Position numbers and translations under genes: made by a program. Shown piece after piece: positions 8,288-16,278 of a stretch of DNA of 64,000 nucleotides. The notes under the pieces are model-generated. The model did no database searches and was not told the DNA's origin. It saw nothing but the letters and a program-made list of their open reading frames with translations. How positions within the stretch are numbered: position 1 is the stretch's first letter; each line of letters begins with the position of its first letter. Location: contig CALJVT010000002.1 in assembly GCA_937773555.1 (NCBI GenBank), positions 494,501-558,500 of the forward strand, given 5' to 3'. This DNA comes from an uncultured Pseudomonadales bacterium (GTDB lineage Bacteria; Pseudomonadota; Gammaproteobacteria; Pseudomonadales; Balneatricaceae).

Positions 8288-9213
8288 CCGGTATCGACAT
8301 CGAGGTGAGTGAAGTTGGCCCGCGAGATGGCTTGCAAAGTATCAGTCAAATTATGCCTACTGAGGCTAAAAAGCGCTGGATCAAAGCCTTGGCTTTAGCG
8401 GGTGTTCCAGAAATAGAAGTTGGTTCGTTTGTTCCACCGCGGATATTCCCACAGTTTGCGGACATGATGGATGTGGCAAAGTATGCCAGAACTATTGAAG
8501 GCCTCAAAGTGGCTGTTTTAGTACCAAATTTAAAGGGAGCTGAGCAAGCAATAATGGCAGGGGTCCACAAGCTTACCATTCCCTTATCAGTGAGTGAGAC
8601 TCACAGCCTGCGCAATGTTAATCGAACCCATGTGCAGATGTTGGACGAAGTGAAAAGTATAGTCGAGCTCATTAGACAGTTGCCTATTAATGAAAGGCCT
8701 ACTATTGAAGGTGCGCTTTCAACCGCATTCGGCTGCACCATTGAAGGCAGCGTTTCAGAAGATCGAGTAGAGGGGTTAGCAGTCGCCTTAATGGAGGCTG
8801 GATGCGATGAGGTGGGCCTTTCTGATACTACCGGATACGCTAATCCTGTGCAGGTTAAGCGTTTAATAGGCAAGGTTTGGAGTGCCATTGGTCGTGAGCA
8901 TCTTACAGGGATTCATCTGCACAATACTCGCGGGCAAGGATTAGCAAATGTTTTAGCTGCGGTGGAAGTAGGACTAACCACCATTGACTCATCTATGGGC
9001 GGTATTGGTGGCTGTCCTGCAGCTCCAGGTGCCAGCGGTAATATTGTTACTGAGGATCTGGTTTTCTTGCTAGAGGCTATGGGTCTAAACACAGGAATTG
9101 ATTTTGATAGGCTCATCGTCGCCAGAAATGTCGTTGCTACAGCGCTACCAGATGTTGAATTGTATGGCTTCACACCAGATGCTGGGTTACCTCTTAGCTC
9201 TCCTTTAGCATAG
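8284..9213 (+). CDS. Hydroxymethylglutaryl-CoA lyase-like enzyme
   Basis: A 309-residue HMGL-like TIM barrel. It starts with EVGPRDGLQ (metal and substrate residues), has the HLHNTRGQG metal-binding His motif, and near the end GGIGGCPAAPGASGN, the glycine-rich loop bearing the catalytic Cys of HMG-CoA lyases. Family members cleave 3-hydroxy-3-methylglutaryl-CoA to acetyl-CoA and acetoacetate, or related 3-hydroxyacyl-CoA esters. The start overlaps the CoA-transferase stop (ATGA). It is the last gene of the operon; a strong bidirectional terminator follows about 110 bases later. The precise substrate is set by the partner CoA-transferase and is not known. Confidence 0.88.
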   Translation: MTGIDIEVSEVGPRDGLQSISQIMPTEAKKRWIKALALAGVPEIEVGSFVPPRIFPQFADMMDVAKYARTIEGLKVAVLVPNLKGAEQAIMAGVHKLTIPLSVSETHSLRNVNRTHVQMLDEVKSIVELIRQLPINERPTIEGALSTAFGCTIEGSVSEDRVEGLAVALMEAGCDEVGLSDTTGYANPVQVKRLIGKVWSAIGREHLTGIHLHNTRGQGLANVLAAVEVGLTTIDSSMGGIGGCPAAPGASGNIVTEDLVFLLEAMGLNTGIDFDRLIVARNVVATALPDVELYGFTPDAGLPLSSPLA

Positions 9214-9319
9214 TATTGTTTTAACTTTACGTGTCATCCTGAAATCCTTAAGAAATCCTTTTACAGAGAAAACTTAACAGATGAAAAGGAGTTATGCTAC
9301 GAATGAGTGCTACGAAACG

Positions 9320-9372
9320 AAAAAAGCCCCTACGATAACCTATTGATATATAGGTTAAAGTAAGGGTTTTTT
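9320..9372. terminator. Bidirectional intrinsic terminator, probably the original ssrA terminator
   Basis: Six A, then CCCCTAC, an inner AACCTAT/ATAGGTT stem, GTAAGGG and six T form a long hairpin that ends transcripts from either side. On + it closes the operon ending at 9213. On - it lies directly beyond the left 28-bp attachment repeat, the place where ssrA would end if the element were excised, so it is likely the native ssrA terminator displaced by the insertion. Confidence 0.8.
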
Positions 9373-9373
9373 G

Positions 9374-9401
9374 GTATGTGGTGGAGATGGGGGGAGTCGA
9401 A
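9374..9401 (-). repeat. attL: 28-bp direct repeat of the ssrA 3' end
   Basis: This 28-bp stretch (starts GTATGTGGTGG, ends GAGTCGAA) is identical to 21515-21542, which is the 3' end of tmRNA including the encoded CCA. The match stops after it. Two copies flanking an integrase-bearing region are the mark of site-specific insertion into ssrA. Confidence 0.9.
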
Positions 9402-9452
9402 ACTACGACTTATATCGCCATATACTTTAATAATTAGATATAAATTGTTTTT

Positions 9453-9476
9453 GCGTGTACCCAAGCGTGTACCTAA
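9453..9476 (+). repeat. Left arm-type repeats (two tandem 12-mers)
   Basis: GCGTGTACCCAA and GCGTGTACCTAA stand head to tail about 50 bases inside attL. The same GTGTACC core recurs four times just inside attR. This is the arrangement expected of arm-type binding sites for the integrase, with excisionase possibly acting nearby. Confidence 0.65.
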
Positions 9477-9536
9477 AATGCGATCCGTTCCCATATATCC
9501 CTTCTTACTTTAAGTATAGGGTAAAGCTATTAATTC

Positions 9537-9612
9537 GTATAACGTTTGACCTAAGCAGCGAGCTTTAGCGAGTCCAGTGGCGGTCGTTTTAGCCGAAACG
9601 TGCGGAGTCAGA
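9537..9612 (-). repeat. attC-like site after the DUF4917 gene (degenerate)
   Basis: Read on -, it starts with TCTGAC covering the stop codon of the preceding gene and ends with GTTATAC after GCTTAGGTCAAAC, matching the outline of integron attC sites (R'' near the stop, R' GTTRRRY at the end). The central part does not fold as cleanly as the site at 10619-10677, so the call depends on position and the end motifs. Confidence 0.45.
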
Positions 9613-10603
9613 TTACCTTTCCTTGTTTTTCCCATATTGGCGCTGTTTCTGCTTGATAGAAAACAACAGACACTGTAATTGATGATAAATATTTTTTCGC
9701 ATTTGCTTTTAATCTTTTGTTATCAGCAGTATTTTCATCGCCAAAAATGCTGACGTACACCTTTTCGACACCACTGGATTTAACTTGATTAAATATATGG
9801 TTATCATTTTCGTCCATTGAGTGGCCATGAATAAACAAGGTGTGATCTAACTCCTTAAGCTTTCCAAATGCGTGACGCAGGTAAGGATTGTGGTCTATCT
9901 TTTCTTTTTTCTTATCATTATTAGGTTCAGATACAAATAAAGGGAATTTTCCTTTATTTAGATTTTTTCGTACTTGTTCGATAATCGTTTCACCATTTGT
10001 CGAGTAAACATGTTTGCGGACATCTGATCCATCCTCATATATGTGCAAGCCTCCATGAAGGAAATAAACATTTTGCTCGGTTCCGGTAATATTCCATGTA
10101 CTGGAACTGCGAAAACCATCATCTGTCTTATAAGGATCAGGGCCTAATTCAGTCTTATTCCTAGCCCAATAAAACAGGAGGTCGTAATTAAGTGAAAAAA
10201 CATTTTTAAACCCAGATAAAAACGTCCTGACAGCCACATACTGATCGTCTTTCACTTCAGATGGTAATTTGGGGTGTGTATTTGCGATTGCATCCAAAAG
10301 TGATTCTTTCAATATTTCTTGGTCTTTTTCAATTGTTTGAATTAGATCAGGATCAGCACCATAGGTCTCTAGGACTACCTGCGCAGACTCAAGTCGACGC
10401 ATTATGGCTTCGAAGTCATAGGTGTTTGAGGCTTCGAAAAGGGCCCTAATTTCAGTAGTTCTTGTATTAAAATTAGCGGATTCGAATAAACTGGCGTAAT
10501 CAAAAATATTGGCATCCCATGCTTGAGAAAAGCCATTAGCAATTAGGATTGAACGCGTTTCATCATCCTTCAGTTGTTTCAAAGCATCTTTGTATGAAAG
10601 CAC
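9608..10603 (-). CDS. DUF4917-family protein with SIR2-like signatures (integron-type cassette)
   Basis: A 331-residue protein starting with GTG after AGGAGAAT. It matches what I know of DUF4917 proteins. The segment VFSLNYDLLFYW recalls the TTNYD motif of SIR2-like domains, and LFIHGHSMDENDNHIF recalls their G-S-DxxxN region, so an NAD-binding Rossmann-type fold is likely. SIR2-like proteins in mobile elements often act as NAD-depleting anti-phage effectors, which would fit the company of a CRISPR-Cas system, but this is inference. It lies between two attC-like sites in the orientation expected of an integron cassette, with its stop inside the downstream site. Confidence 0.7.
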   Translation of the reverse strand: MLSYKDALKQLKDDETRSILIANGFSQAWDANIFDYASLFESANFNTRTTEIRALFEASNTYDFEAIMRRLESAQVVLETYGADPDLIQTIEKDQEILKESLLDAIANTHPKLPSEVKDDQYVAVRTFLSGFKNVFSLNYDLLFYWARNKTELGPDPYKTDDGFRSSSTWNITGTEQNVYFLHGGLHIYEDGSDVRKHVYSTNGETIIEQVRKNLNKGKFPLFVSEPNNDKKKEKIDHNPYLRHAFGKLKELDHTLFIHGHSMDENDNHIFNQVKSSGVEKVYVSIFGDENTADNKRLKANAKKYLSSITVSVVFYQAETAPIWEKQGKVI

Positions 10604-10618
10604 TCTATTCTCCTTGAG

Positions 10619-10677
10619 CTATAACATTAGACTAAGCGGCTGCGCTTTAGCGCAGTCCGCTTGAGTGCTTTGTTAGA
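10619..10677 (-). repeat. Integron attC site between the two cassettes
   Basis: Read on -, it begins TCTAACAAAGC and ends with GTTATAG. The stem is AAGCGG + CTGCGC pairing with GCGCAG + CCGCTT around a four-base TAAA loop, with one unpaired A between the two stem blocks. This extrahelical base and the TCTAACAA start are features of attC sites such as that of aadA cassettes. The stop codon of the upstream gene lies inside the TCTAAC end, also typical. Confidence 0.8.
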
Positions 10678-11224
10678 AATTTTGTATTTTAAAAGCATAA
10701 AGGCTGTCTTTAAAAGTTTCATTAGCTAGGCCAATACGGGAACATTTTTCAATTATGTGGCTTTTTTTATCCCTTTTATTGAAGGTTAATTTCTCCTGTT
10801 CTTCTACCATATTTATAAATTCATCAGGATCCTTCGGTTCTAATACATCAATTAATTCATCAACAAATTTCGATTGTGAGAATTTTTTATTATCTTCTAT
10901 TCGAATTACTTCTTTGATTAAAATTCCACCAAAACTTACACCGTCTCCAAATGTAAAGTCGATACCCTTATGTTTAAAATTTGGATTGATACTTATTTTG
11001 TGAATATACCATTTTGAATTTAACAACTGTCTAACTCTTGCTCTTTTATATTTAAATGAGTGGCTGTTATCGTCGCGGTGCAGTGTTTCGTTGTAATAGT
11101 AAAACTCAATATTTGAAACCTGATAGACTGAATTTACGATAACCAAATCATATTCATTTATTAATAAGTCAGCAATTTTACAAAAGCTACCATTTATGTT
11201 TTCTGGGTCAATTGATAGATTCAT
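10673..11224 (-). CDS. Small protein of unknown function in an integron-type cassette
   Basis: A 183-residue AT-rich gene with an AGGAAG ribosome site before ATG 11224. The N-terminal half contains NINGSFCKIADLLINEYD, IEFYYYNETLH and GIDFTFGDGVSFGGILIKEV. This wording resembles a group of hypothetical proteins distantly related to methylpurine-DNA glycosylases, but I cannot confirm that relationship. No signal peptide or membrane segment is visible, and the C-terminus is charged. It is flanked by attC-like sites, and its stop lies in the R'' end of the downstream one, so it is a complete gene cassette of about 620 bp. Base composition is clearly more AT-rich than the chromosome around the element. 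Confidence 0.6.
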   Translation of the reverse strand: MNLSIDPENINGSFCKIADLLINEYDLVIVNSVYQVSNIEFYYYNETLHRDDNSHSFKYKRARVRQLLNSKWYIHKISINPNFKHKGIDFTFGDGVSFGGILIKEVIRIEDNKKFSQSKFVDELIDVLEPKDPDEFINMVEEQEKLTFNKRDKKSHIIEKCSRIGLANETFKDSLYAFKIQNF

Positions 11225-11240
11225 TGTTCTTCCTTTGTAT

Positions 11241-11294
11241 TTCTAACAATACATTTATGAGGCCTATCGGCACTCATAATAATTATTAACGAGC
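11241..11294 (-). repeat. attC-like site upstream of the first cassette
   Basis: The stem TTATGAG + GCC pairs with GGC + CTCATAA around a four-base loop, with one unpaired base between the blocks, and the site ends on - with GTTAGAA shortly before the next gene's ribosome site. The layout repeats that of the attC at 10619-10677. The outer R'' end is poorly conserved. Confidence 0.55.
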
Positions 11295-11777
11295 AGCTCT
11301 ATTTTTTACGTTTGGATCAATGCTTACTCTTAACGCTCTCAAAGTTTAGTAGTATTTTTGAAAACTGTTTGCACTTGACGCTTATTAATAATGTGTTTGC
11401 GCGTTTTTCTGGCAGCTCTTAAATGAGGGCCGTTTGAAGACTATCATTTTAACTTTTGATTTATTTGGATTAGAGAGCGAAAAAAAGATATTGCTCAGAA
11501 ATTGAACATCAAAACTTACTTGATGTTAGAAATTGCTGCCTATAGGCGTTGGCCTTTTTATGGCTGCCCATGGATAGTATCTATCGTAGATACGAGTTCT
11601 CATGTTTGGCGTCTACTAAAAATCTAGGTTGAGTCCTAAGCTCTCCCTGGCGCTTTTTGAGCCAAACTAGAACACCCTCCTAGGTCCCCCTTTTTTGAAT
11701 TAGATAGGAAATCTGCAGGGTGAAAAAATGTTGTTCGTGGCTAATAGTAATCATCGGAAAACTTGTAGGTTAGACAC
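11295..11777. other. Gene-free stretch between the cassettes and the tracrRNA
   Basis: No convincing coding frame is seen on either strand. It holds two short inverted repeats: ACATCAA/TTGATGT near 11507-11527 and GTATCTA/TAGATAC (three-base loop) near 11577-11593. Either could be a protein-binding site or the remnant of a lost cassette. No attI site or integron integrase is visible. Confidence 0.4.
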
Positions 11778-11883
11778 AAAAAAGCCCACACTGGGAGGGC
11801 TTGGGTCGCTTAGAAGCGGAGCCTACGAAAAAACAATTTCATTGGTATGAAAAGCAATCAATAGACCTTAGTCGGTTACACTC
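11778..11883 (-). ncRNA. tracrRNA of the type II-C system
   Basis: The - strand of 11861-11882 is a perfect 22-base copy of one end of the CRISPR repeat, and 11841-11860 continues the match with bulges (CAAU and UCA pair with the repeat's GUUG and UGA). After this anti-repeat come a CGCUU/AAGCG hairpin and a terminator hairpin AGCCC/GGGCU followed by six U (11778-11783). This gives an RNA of about 105 nt. It is divergent from cas9, and its predicted start (about 11883) coincides with the outer edge of the anti-repeat. Confidence 0.88.
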
Positions 11884-11889
11884 ATTTCA

Positions 11890-11917
11890 AGTATACAGAA
11901 AATTTAAATATGAGCAA
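11890..11917 (-). promoter_or_regulatory. tracrRNA promoter overlapping the cas9 start
   Basis: On - there is TATACT (-10, plus-strand 11890-11895) and TTGCTC (-35, plus-strand 11912-11917) with 16 bases between. Initiation 7 bases downstream would fall at about 11883. The -35 hexamer lies within the first codons of cas9, so transcription of the two genes may interfere. Confidence 0.6.
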
Positions 11918-14900
11918 GAAAGTTTTGGGTTTGGATTTAGGTAGCAATTCTCTAGGCTGGGCATTGCTTGAGGAGACTGATGGCGCAGTCAACAGCATTG
12001 TCGACATTGGTAGCCGTATATTTACTAAAGCTGTTGAAGACAAGGTGCCAACACCAAAAAACGTAAAGCGTAGGGATATGCGTTTAGGCAGGCGTGTCGT
12101 ACAACGACGTTCTCGCCGAAAGCAGAGAATGTTAAATTACCTCGTTTCATTAGAGCTACTCCCCAAGGAACTTCAAGGACATACTCAGCCTGAAATCACT
12201 CTTAATGAGCTTGGTGATCCATATGAATTAAGAGTAAAAGCACTCGATACACAACTCACCCCACATGAATTTGGAAGAATTTTATTGCATTTTGTTGCTA
12301 GGCGGGGGTTCTTAAGCACGAAAAAACAAGCTGCAGGGGATCTAATTGATGATCCAGATACTATTATATTTCTTAATGAACTTGATAATGAGTCCGTGGG
12401 CAGCAAAGAAGAGGGGGCCTTTAAAGCAGACATAAAAGAGGTCCACGCATCAATTAATGCATCTGGATCGAGAACACTGGGCGAATATTTGCATAAATTA
12501 GCGCAGGGACAGTGCAAAAGAAACCGTCAACATGAAGGTGGACACTTACGGACAGAGAGAAAAATGTATCAAGATGAACTGGCACTCATTTGGATAGAAC
12601 AGGAACAATACTTTAGCCACTTGCCCACAGATTTCATGTCCAAGGATCAGGGGGTCCTCCAGATTGTTTTTTACCAAAGACCTTTAAAGCTTAAAAAGGA
12701 TAGGATTGGAACCTGCTCGTTAGAACCTAAAAACTGCAGGGCGGCAATGGCTCGACTTGAAACCCAACAGTTTCGCTATCTGCAAGATGTCAATAATTTA
12801 CAGTATTTTGAACGGCATACAGATCAGTGGTTGAGCATCAGTCATGAAGACAAGAAAACGCTGATCAATTACTTTGAACATAACCCTAGGGTGACGATAA
12901 CCGCACTAAAAAAACAACTGGGTTTAGATAAGTTAACAAAAATAAACCTTGAGGCTAAGAATTTAAAAGGCAATATCACAGCGTGTGAAATAAGGTCAGT
13001 AATAGGTGAGCAATGGGACAATTATGAAGAGGAAAAGCAGGCTGCTTTAGTTGAAGACTTATTATCAATCAAAAAGAAGTCTGCTTTAAAAACAAGGCTT
13101 ATATCCCATTGGGGAATGACCAAGGCTAAAGCCATTGAACTGTGCTTGCTTGAGTTTGAACCAGGGCATGGAAGCTTATCACTGAAAGCCATAAGAAAGT
13201 TATTACCATTTTTACAGCAAGGCCTTATTTACAGTAGGAACGATTATGCCACAGGTGAATTAGGGGCACTTCAAGCTGCAGGGTATCTAGATGTCGAGAA
13301 AGAGCAGCAGGATTTTAATAAATTAGGCGCACCCGTTAAAACCAGCAACCCCATTGTTAACAAGGGCTTGAATGAGCTCAGGCGGGTTGTAAATGCCATT
13401 ATTAAACAATACGGTAAGCCAGATATTATTCGTATTGAAATGGCTCGTGACTTAGAAATGAACACAAAGCGCTACAAGGAAAATGAGGCTCAGCAGCTAA
13501 AAAATAGGAAAGAGAATGAAAAAGCTGTTGATGCATACAAAAAATTAGGTCTAGGTAAATACCCAAGCTATGATGACAAAATAAAGTATCGCCTGTGGGA
13601 AGGCCAAGGTCATTCCTGTGCATACAGTAATAAAACCATCATGCTAAGCCAAGTATTTACAGCACAAGTAGAAATAGACCATATCCTGCCTTTTAAAAAA
13701 TCACTAGATGATTCTTATATGAATAAAGTCCTGTGTTTTGTTTCGGAAAATAGAGCTAAAGGAGATAGAACACCCAAAGACGTATGGGGTGGTGATGAAA
13801 ATAAGTGGTTACAAATTACTCAGGCCATTAGCCGCTGGAAAGGCCTTGACTCTAAAGTAAAGCGTTTCTATCAGACAGAAGTAGACCTTCAAAAGCGTGA
13901 TTTTATAGCATCACAATTAAATGATACTCGCTATATTGCCAAATTAGCCTTAGATTATGTTCAGCAATTAGGTTGTGACGTGTCTGTTACCAAGGGCTAT
14001 GTTGTGTCTCAAATGCGCCACCAATGGGGCTTTAACGATTTAATTGGAGAAACTGATAAAAAGGAACGCACAGATCACCGCCACCATGCCATTGACGCTG
14101 TAGTGATTGCTGCAACTTCCAGGCAGATGTATAAAAAAGCGGTGACTCAAATTGAGCGAAATAGACTTAACATCGAAAGACCTTATGAAAGCATTAAGGA
14201 TGAATTAGCAGAACAATTACAAAAAACTATTATTTCACATACCAGCCAAAAGAAATTATCAGGTGGGTTGCATGAAGAAACGGGTGCAGGATTTATTGAA
14301 AAGCATGGGGGGTTAGTCTATCGCAAAAACCTGGTACCTGATTTTACTGTTAAGAATGCAAACAGCATTGTTGATGAAACAGTTAAAGAGTTAGTTCTTG
14401 CTCACTTACTGAAGCATGAAAACGAGCCAAAGAAAGCTTTTTCTGAGGGCACTATTGTCTACCATAAGGATAACAAAACCCCTATCAAGCGGGTGCGAGT
14501 GCTCCAGTCTAAGACGACTAGAGAGAAGCTTGAGCAAAGTAAATTTGGCATCCAAGATAAGTCAGGCAAGATTTTTAAGTACATGGCCTATGGCAACATG
14601 CATCATGTCGAGGTTTTGAAACACAATGAGACAGGAAAATATAAAGGCGCATTTGTCACCATGATGGAAGCCAGTCATCGTGCCAAAGGTATCCGGAGTA
14701 AACTAAACCCCAGAGGTGAAAGGCAGGCTATTGTAAAAAGGGATCATGGAAGTGAATGGCAGTTTTTAATGGCGCTTCACATCAATGATTTAGTGAGCGT
14801 AACCATTAACAAAGACCAGATCTTTTATCGTGTACAAAAACTTGATTCTGGGGACAATCGATTTTATTTAAGGGCACATCAAGCATCTACTTTAAAGAAT

Positions 14901-15002
14901 AAAGAAGATGCACTTGCTGTTACGATTAACCAAGTAAGTTTTGAACGCCTCTCTTTAAAGGTCCATCAAATAAATGCCATTGGTATTATCGTCGATGATT
15001 AA
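11910..15002 (+). CDS. cas9: Cas9 endonuclease, type II-C
   Basis: RNA-guided double-strand DNA nuclease of 1030 residues, the compact size of type II-C (compare about 980-1080). RuvC-I is GLDLGSNSLGWAL with Asp9. The arginine-rich bridge helix is at about 54-75 (RRDMRLGRRVVQRRSRRKQR). RuvC-II is IRIEMARDLE with Glu510. The HNH domain has Asp590, His591 and Asn614 (VEIDHILPF..SENRAKGD). RuvC-III is HRHHAIDAVVIA with His726 and Asp729. All nuclease residues are present and the frame is unbroken, so the protein should cut. No clear Shine-Dalgarno precedes ATG 11910. cas1 starts eight bases before its end. There is no csn2 or cas4, as usual for II-C. The PAM cannot be read from sequence. Confidence 0.97.
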   Translation: MSKKVLGLDLGSNSLGWALLEETDGAVNSIVDIGSRIFTKAVEDKVPTPKNVKRRDMRLGRRVVQRRSRRKQRMLNYLVSLELLPKELQGHTQPEITLNELGDPYELRVKALDTQLTPHEFGRILLHFVARRGFLSTKKQAAGDLIDDPDTIIFLNELDNESVGSKEEGAFKADIKEVHASINASGSRTLGEYLHKLAQGQCKRNRQHEGGHLRTERKMYQDELALIWIEQEQYFSHLPTDFMSKDQGVLQIVFYQRPLKLKKDRIGTCSLEPKNCRAAMARLETQQFRYLQDVNNLQYFERHTDQWLSISHEDKKTLINYFEHNPRVTITALKKQLGLDKLTKINLEAKNLKGNITACEIRSVIGEQWDNYEEEKQAALVEDLLSIKKKSALKTRLISHWGMTKAKAIELCLLEFEPGHGSLSLKAIRKLLPFLQQGLIYSRNDYATGELGALQAAGYLDVEKEQQDFNKLGAPVKTSNPIVNKGLNELRRVVNAIIKQYGKPDIIRIEMARDLEMNTKRYKENEAQQLKNRKENEKAVDAYKKLGLGKYPSYDDKIKYRLWEGQGHSCAYSNKTIMLSQVFTAQVEIDHILPFKKSLDDSYMNKVLCFVSENRAKGDRTPKDVWGGDENKWLQITQAISRWKGLDSKVKRFYQTEVDLQKRDFIASQLNDTRYIAKLALDYVQQLGCDVSVTKGYVVSQMRHQWGFNDLIGETDKKERTDHRHHAIDAVVIAATSRQMYKKAVTQIERNRLNIERPYESIKDELAEQLQKTIISHTSQKKLSGGLHEETGAGFIEKHGGLVYRKNLVPDFTVKNANSIVDETVKELVLAHLLKHENEPKKAFSEGTIVYHKDNKTPIKRVRVLQSKTTREKLEQSKFGIQDKSGKIFKYMAYGNMHHVEVLKHNETGKYKGAFVTMMEASHRAKGIRSKLNPRGERQAIVKRDHGSEWQFLMALHINDLVSVTINKDQIFYRVQKLDSGDNRFYLRAHQASTLKNKEDALAVTINQVSFERLSLKVHQINAIGIIVDD

Positions 15003-15708
15003 ACGTATTATTGATATTAGTGATAGGGCTTATGTGCACTTAAAACATCAACAATTGGTCATTGAGAAACAGAGCGAGATTGTTGGTCAAGTGCCTATAG
15101 AAGATTTAGGGGTTTTGATTTTACAGCACCCAGCCATTGTATTAACCCAGCAATTAATAGTGGCCTGTCAAAAGAATAAAGTGGTGATTATTTTTTGTGA
15201 TGAAAAGCACCTTCCATACTCCTTAATATTACCGATTGGAGAAGGACACACACTGCATAATAAAATTCTCAAACAACAAATAGCTATAAGTGAACCTACT
15301 CGAAAGCGCCTATGGCAGCAAATAGTGCAACATAAAATTAAACAACAAGAGCAAACCCTGGTGATGCTAGATAAAGAATCCACCCGGCTAAACTACTTAT
15401 CTACGCAGGTAAGAACGGGTGATCCTGGCAACTGTGAGGCCATTGCGGCACAGGCTTACTGGAAGCTTTTATTTGGCAAGGCGTTTAAACGCGACACAGA
15501 TTTAGATGGCGTTAACAGTATACTAAACTATGGCTATGCGATTATCAGGGCCGCGGTGGCCCGCAGCGTTTGTGGTGCAGGATTGCATCCGACCATAGGG
15601 CTATTCCATACGAACCAATATAATGCCCTGTGCTTGGCCGACGATCTAATGGAGCCGTTTAGGCCCTGGGTAGATTATGTGGTTTATCAAATGGCGTCCA
15701 CGCAATAG
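14995..15708 (+). CDS. cas1: Cas1 integrase, main part (C-terminus cut off by frameshift)
   Basis: This frame gives 237 residues starting MIKRIIDIS at ATG 14995, overlapping the end of cas9. The catalytic segments are here: Glu in GNCEAIAAQAYW, His in GLFHTNQYN and the acidic LADDLMEPFRP. Type II Cas1 is usually about 300 residues. The missing end is found in the -1 frame at 15708-15899, and the two parts add up to a normal length. The main frame stops at TAG 15706-15708, and a GTG in the second frame shares its last base. With Cas2 the protein integrates new spacers. A truncated Cas1 would lack part of the C-terminal helical domain and is probably inactive unless the parts associate or a -1 shift occurs. 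Confidence 0.88.
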   Translation: MIKRIIDISDRAYVHLKHQQLVIEKQSEIVGQVPIEDLGVLILQHPAIVLTQQLIVACQKNKVVIIFCDEKHLPYSLILPIGEGHTLHNKILKQQIAISEPTRKRLWQQIVQHKIKQQEQTLVMLDKESTRLNYLSTQVRTGDPGNCEAIAAQAYWKLLFGKAFKRDTDLDGVNSILNYGYAIIRAAVARSVCGAGLHPTIGLFHTNQYNALCLADDLMEPFRPWVDYVVYQMASTQ

Positions 15709-15899
15709 TGACAGTTACCATCAATCAGCAAAGCAAACAGGCGCTTTTGGGGCTGATGAGTGAGGCTGTTTTATATAAAAAAAAGACAATGCCTTTTATG
15801 GTGGCGCTACACTACCTCATGGCAGATCTAAAACGCTGTTACAGTAATGGGATAAAAACGTTACCCTACCCTTTGCTTCTAACACGAGCGCCTGGGTGA
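15708..15899 (+). pseudogene. Cas1 C-terminal fragment in the -1 frame
   Basis: This 63-residue frame begins with GTG overlapping the TAG of the upstream part. Its sequence (TINQQSKQALLGLM, PFMVALHYLMADLKRC, LPYPLL) matches the expected end of a type II Cas1, where a helix pair precedes a short LLLP-like tail. It is not an independent gene by homology. It might be made by termination-reinitiation at the TAGTG junction, by frameshifting, or not at all; a one-base sequencing loss would also explain the break. No classical slippery heptamer is seen at the junction. Confidence 0.7.
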
Positions 15900-15919
15900 A
15901 ATTTGGTGGTCTTCAGGTA

Positions 15920-16227
15920 ATGTGGCTAATCGTAATGTTTGACTTACCCACGGACACAAAAAAAGCACGGAGAGATTATACACACATTTTAGACAGTTTT
16001 TGCTCAACGATGGCTTCACCATGATGCAGTATTCCATCTACATGCGTCACAGTAGCAGCAATGAGAATGCTGTGGTTCACGCAAAACGAGTAAAGGAACA
16101 TTTGCCTGATGATGGTGAGGTGCGAATCATTAGAATTACAGACCAACAATTTGGGAAAATAGAGGTTTTTTATGGAAAAAAACGGCAAAAACCAACTAAA
16201 GCTCCCCTTCAACTCCAGTTTTTCTAG
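15920..16227 (+). pseudogene. cas2: Cas2, frameshifted at a T5 run
   Basis: The start WLIVMFDLPTDTKKARRDY at ATG 15920 is the Cas2 beta-strand with the catalytic-site Asp. This frame stops at TGA 16022-16024 after 34 residues. The rest of Cas2 (LLNDGFTMMQYSIYMR.. to FGKIEVFYGKK) continues in the -1 frame to 16227. The break lies at TTTTT (15997-16001), where six T would restore one frame of about 102 residues, the normal Cas2 size. The P-site TTT can re-pair one base back, so -1 slippage is also mechanically possible. Cas2 is the structural partner of Cas1 in spacer acquisition. Confidence 0.85.
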
Positions 16228-16278
16228 GGTCAAAAACCCAATAAATGCTGACGTTTTCAAGATCGTTATATGCAGGCT

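Noticed and set aside
1-9213. Treating the catabolic operon as part of the ssrA element
   Set aside because: It lies outside attL (9374), and the probable native ssrA terminator is between them; it may be another island but no border is visible.
11295-11777. An attI site or integron integrase near the cassettes
   Set aside because: No integrase frame and no recognisable attI were found in the element.
11861-11882. A twelfth, isolated CRISPR repeat upstream of cas9
   Set aside because: Only 22 bases match perfectly, the remainder has bulges, and a hairpin and terminator follow on -, which fits a tracrRNA anti-repeat.
15920-16227. Programmed -1 frameshifting in cas2 as the established explanation
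   Set aside because: The T5 run allows slippage but lacks a full heptamer and a downstream structure I could support, and cas1 has a similar break without a slippery site; left as one of several options.
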